Shown: positions 63,241-64,000 of the stretch, piece after piece
Layout of the letters: each line of letters begins with the position of its first letter
How positions within the stretch are numbered: position 1 is the stretch's first letter
Made by a program: the position numbers and the translations under genes
Source: Ensifer adhaerens
GTDB taxonomy: Bacteria > Pseudomonadota > Alphaproteobacteria > Rhizobiales > Rhizobiaceae
Length of the DNA stretch: 64,000 bases
NCBI RefSeq assembly: GCF_028993555.1
Contig: NZ_CP118611.1
Coordinates: 1,110,001 to 1,174,000, forward strand
Direction: 5' to 3'
The notes under the pieces: generated by a model
The model's database searches: none
Told to the model about the DNA's origin: nothing
The model's input: the letters and a program-made list of their open reading frames with translations, nothing else

Positions 63241-64000
63241 ATGTCGCAGAAAGAATTGCATCGCCTTGAACTCATTCAGCGGATTCGCGGTGGCAGCCTG
63301 AGTGTCGTCGAGGCGGCCGAGTTGCTTCGTCTTAGCCGCAGTCAGGTCCACCGGCTGTTGCGGGCCTATGACCTGGCCGGCGGCGACGGACTGGTCTCGA
63401 AGAAGCGCGGCCGTCCGAGCAACCGGCGCCACAGCGAGGATTTCCGCAACCTGGTGCTCGACCTGGTGCGTGAGCATTACGTGGATTTCGGTCCGACCTT
63501 GGCGGCCGAGAAGCTGATCGAACGCCATCGGGTTTCCGTCAGCAAGGAGACGCTGCGTCAGTGGATGATGGAAGCCGGACTTTGGCTATCACGCCGGGAG
63601 CGTAAGAAACGGGTCTTCCAGCCGCGCCGGCGGCGCGATTGTTTGGGCGAACTGGTTCAGATCGACGGCTCGCTTCATTGGTGGTTCGAGGGCCGTGGCC
63701 GCAAATGCGCCCTGCTCGTCTATATCGACGATGCGACCGGCAAGCTTCTGCACTTACGCTTTGCGGCTTCAGAGAACACCTTTGACTATCTGCACGCGAC
63801 GAAGGCCTATTTGCAGCAATGGGGCAAGCCGATTGCGTTCTACAGCGACAAGCACGGCGTTTTTCGCAGCACGCATGCGTCGGAGAAGGACCGCACGAGC
63901 GGTCTGACGCAATTCGGTCGGGCGCTTTATGAGCTCAACATCGACATCATCTGCGCCAACACTCCTCAGGCGAAAGGCCGTGTGGAGCGCGCCAACCAGA
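63241..64000 (+). CDS. ISNCY-family transposase, 3' end missing
   Basis: 253 codons are visible. The N-terminus is a helix-turn-helix (MSQKELHRLELIQRIRGGSL, then SVVEAAELLRLSRSQVHRLL), then a second winged region and a DDE/rve core: Asp in VQIDGSLHWWF, Asp in YSDKHGVF, and Glu in QAKGRVERANQ at the window edge. The ATG at 63241 gives the usual family start; an in-frame ATG at 63223 would add six residues. Confidence 0.9.
   Translation, partial: MSQKELHRLELIQRIRGGSLSVVEAAELLRLSRSQVHRLLRAYDLAGGDGLVSKKRGRPSNRRHSEDFRNLVLDLVREHYVDFGPTLAAEKLIERHRVSVSKETLRQWMMEAGLWLSRRERKKRVFQPRRRRDCLGELVQIDGSLHWWFEGRGRKCALLVYIDDATGKLLHLRFAASENTFDYLHATKAYLQQWGKPIAFYSDKHGVFRSTHASEKDRTSGLTQFGRALYELNIDIICANTPQAKGRVERANQ

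Larger units (their letters stand above)
63075..64000 (+). mobile_element. ISNCY-like insertion sequence, left end, cut by the window edge
   Basis: The left part of an IS with a DDE transposase running off the right edge. The left boundary is only approximate; it is placed just before the direct repeats. Whether the element disrupted a gene cannot be seen because the other end is missing. Confidence 0.65.

Overview
The window looks like a piece of a large alphaproteobacterial replicon, most likely from Rhizobiales of the Ensifer/Sinorhizobium/Rhizobium type. The reasons are high GC, many ABC importers, each with its own regulator, a rhizobial style of small secreted and membrane proteins, and gene families typical of that group (LapG/BTLCP protease, DUF2076, DUF6894-like, BtpA, M81). 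The genus is an inference and was not tested by any search.

Layout. 1-7.2 kb holds ordinary small genes: a truncated YtfE/RIC iron-sulfur repair gene at the left edge, a DUF6894-like protein, a LysR regulator with an HPP-CBS membrane protein, 5-formyltetrahydrofolate cyclo-ligase, dodecin, a pentapeptide-repeat protein and small proteins, including a 56-residue membrane ORF at 6590-6760. 7.2-27.5 kb is a biofilm-adhesin locus. It has a two-TM protein with a degenerate GGDEF domain, a complete type I secretion operon (TolC, LapB-like ABC exporter, HlyD adaptor) ending in a ribbon-helix-helix protein, a divergent LapG-type periplasmic protease, a giant RTX adhesin of about 3437 residues with eight tandem copies of a 759-bp repeat, a small secreted protein and a lipoprotein. 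The exporter promoter and the adhesin promoter share a 14-bp sequence at nearly the same distance from their start codons.

27.6-32.2 kb carries a TerC-CBS-CorC membrane protein and a compact operon of ECF sigma factor, anti-sigma factor, Bax-inhibitor-1 protein and DUF2076 protein. 32.4-38.5 kb is a sugar-import locus: LacI regulator, a double LacI operator, ATPase, permease, binding protein and a TIM-barrel isomerase. 38.6-44.3 kb, on the minus strand, is a tightly overlapped operon of polar-amino-acid-type ABC importer, GntR/UTRA regulator, BtpA-family protein, ureidoglycolate-lyase-like cupin and PfkB kinase. Its substrate is not known to me.

44.7-57.8 kb looks like a peptide-scavenging cluster: FAD amino-acid oxidase, M55 D-aminopeptidase, M81 peptidase, XRE-cupin regulator, a Dpp-type dipeptide importer, a creatininase-family amidohydrolase and a second peptide-binding protein. 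The signal-peptide codons of that last gene contain an in-frame amber stop. Palindromes of the form GGAAA-N4-TTTCC lie before the regulator and before the importer, and weaker relatives lie before other genes of the cluster. 57.9-62.7 kb has a SARP/BTAD-TolB-TPR regulator divergent from a cysteine-synthase homologue and a PLP decarboxylase. The right edge enters an ISNCY-like insertion sequence.

The most interesting part is the Lap-like adhesin system. It has LapG but no LapD in the window, a degenerate GGDEF membrane protein instead, a possible DNA-binding protein inside the exporter operon, and a candidate shared operator linking exporter and adhesin.
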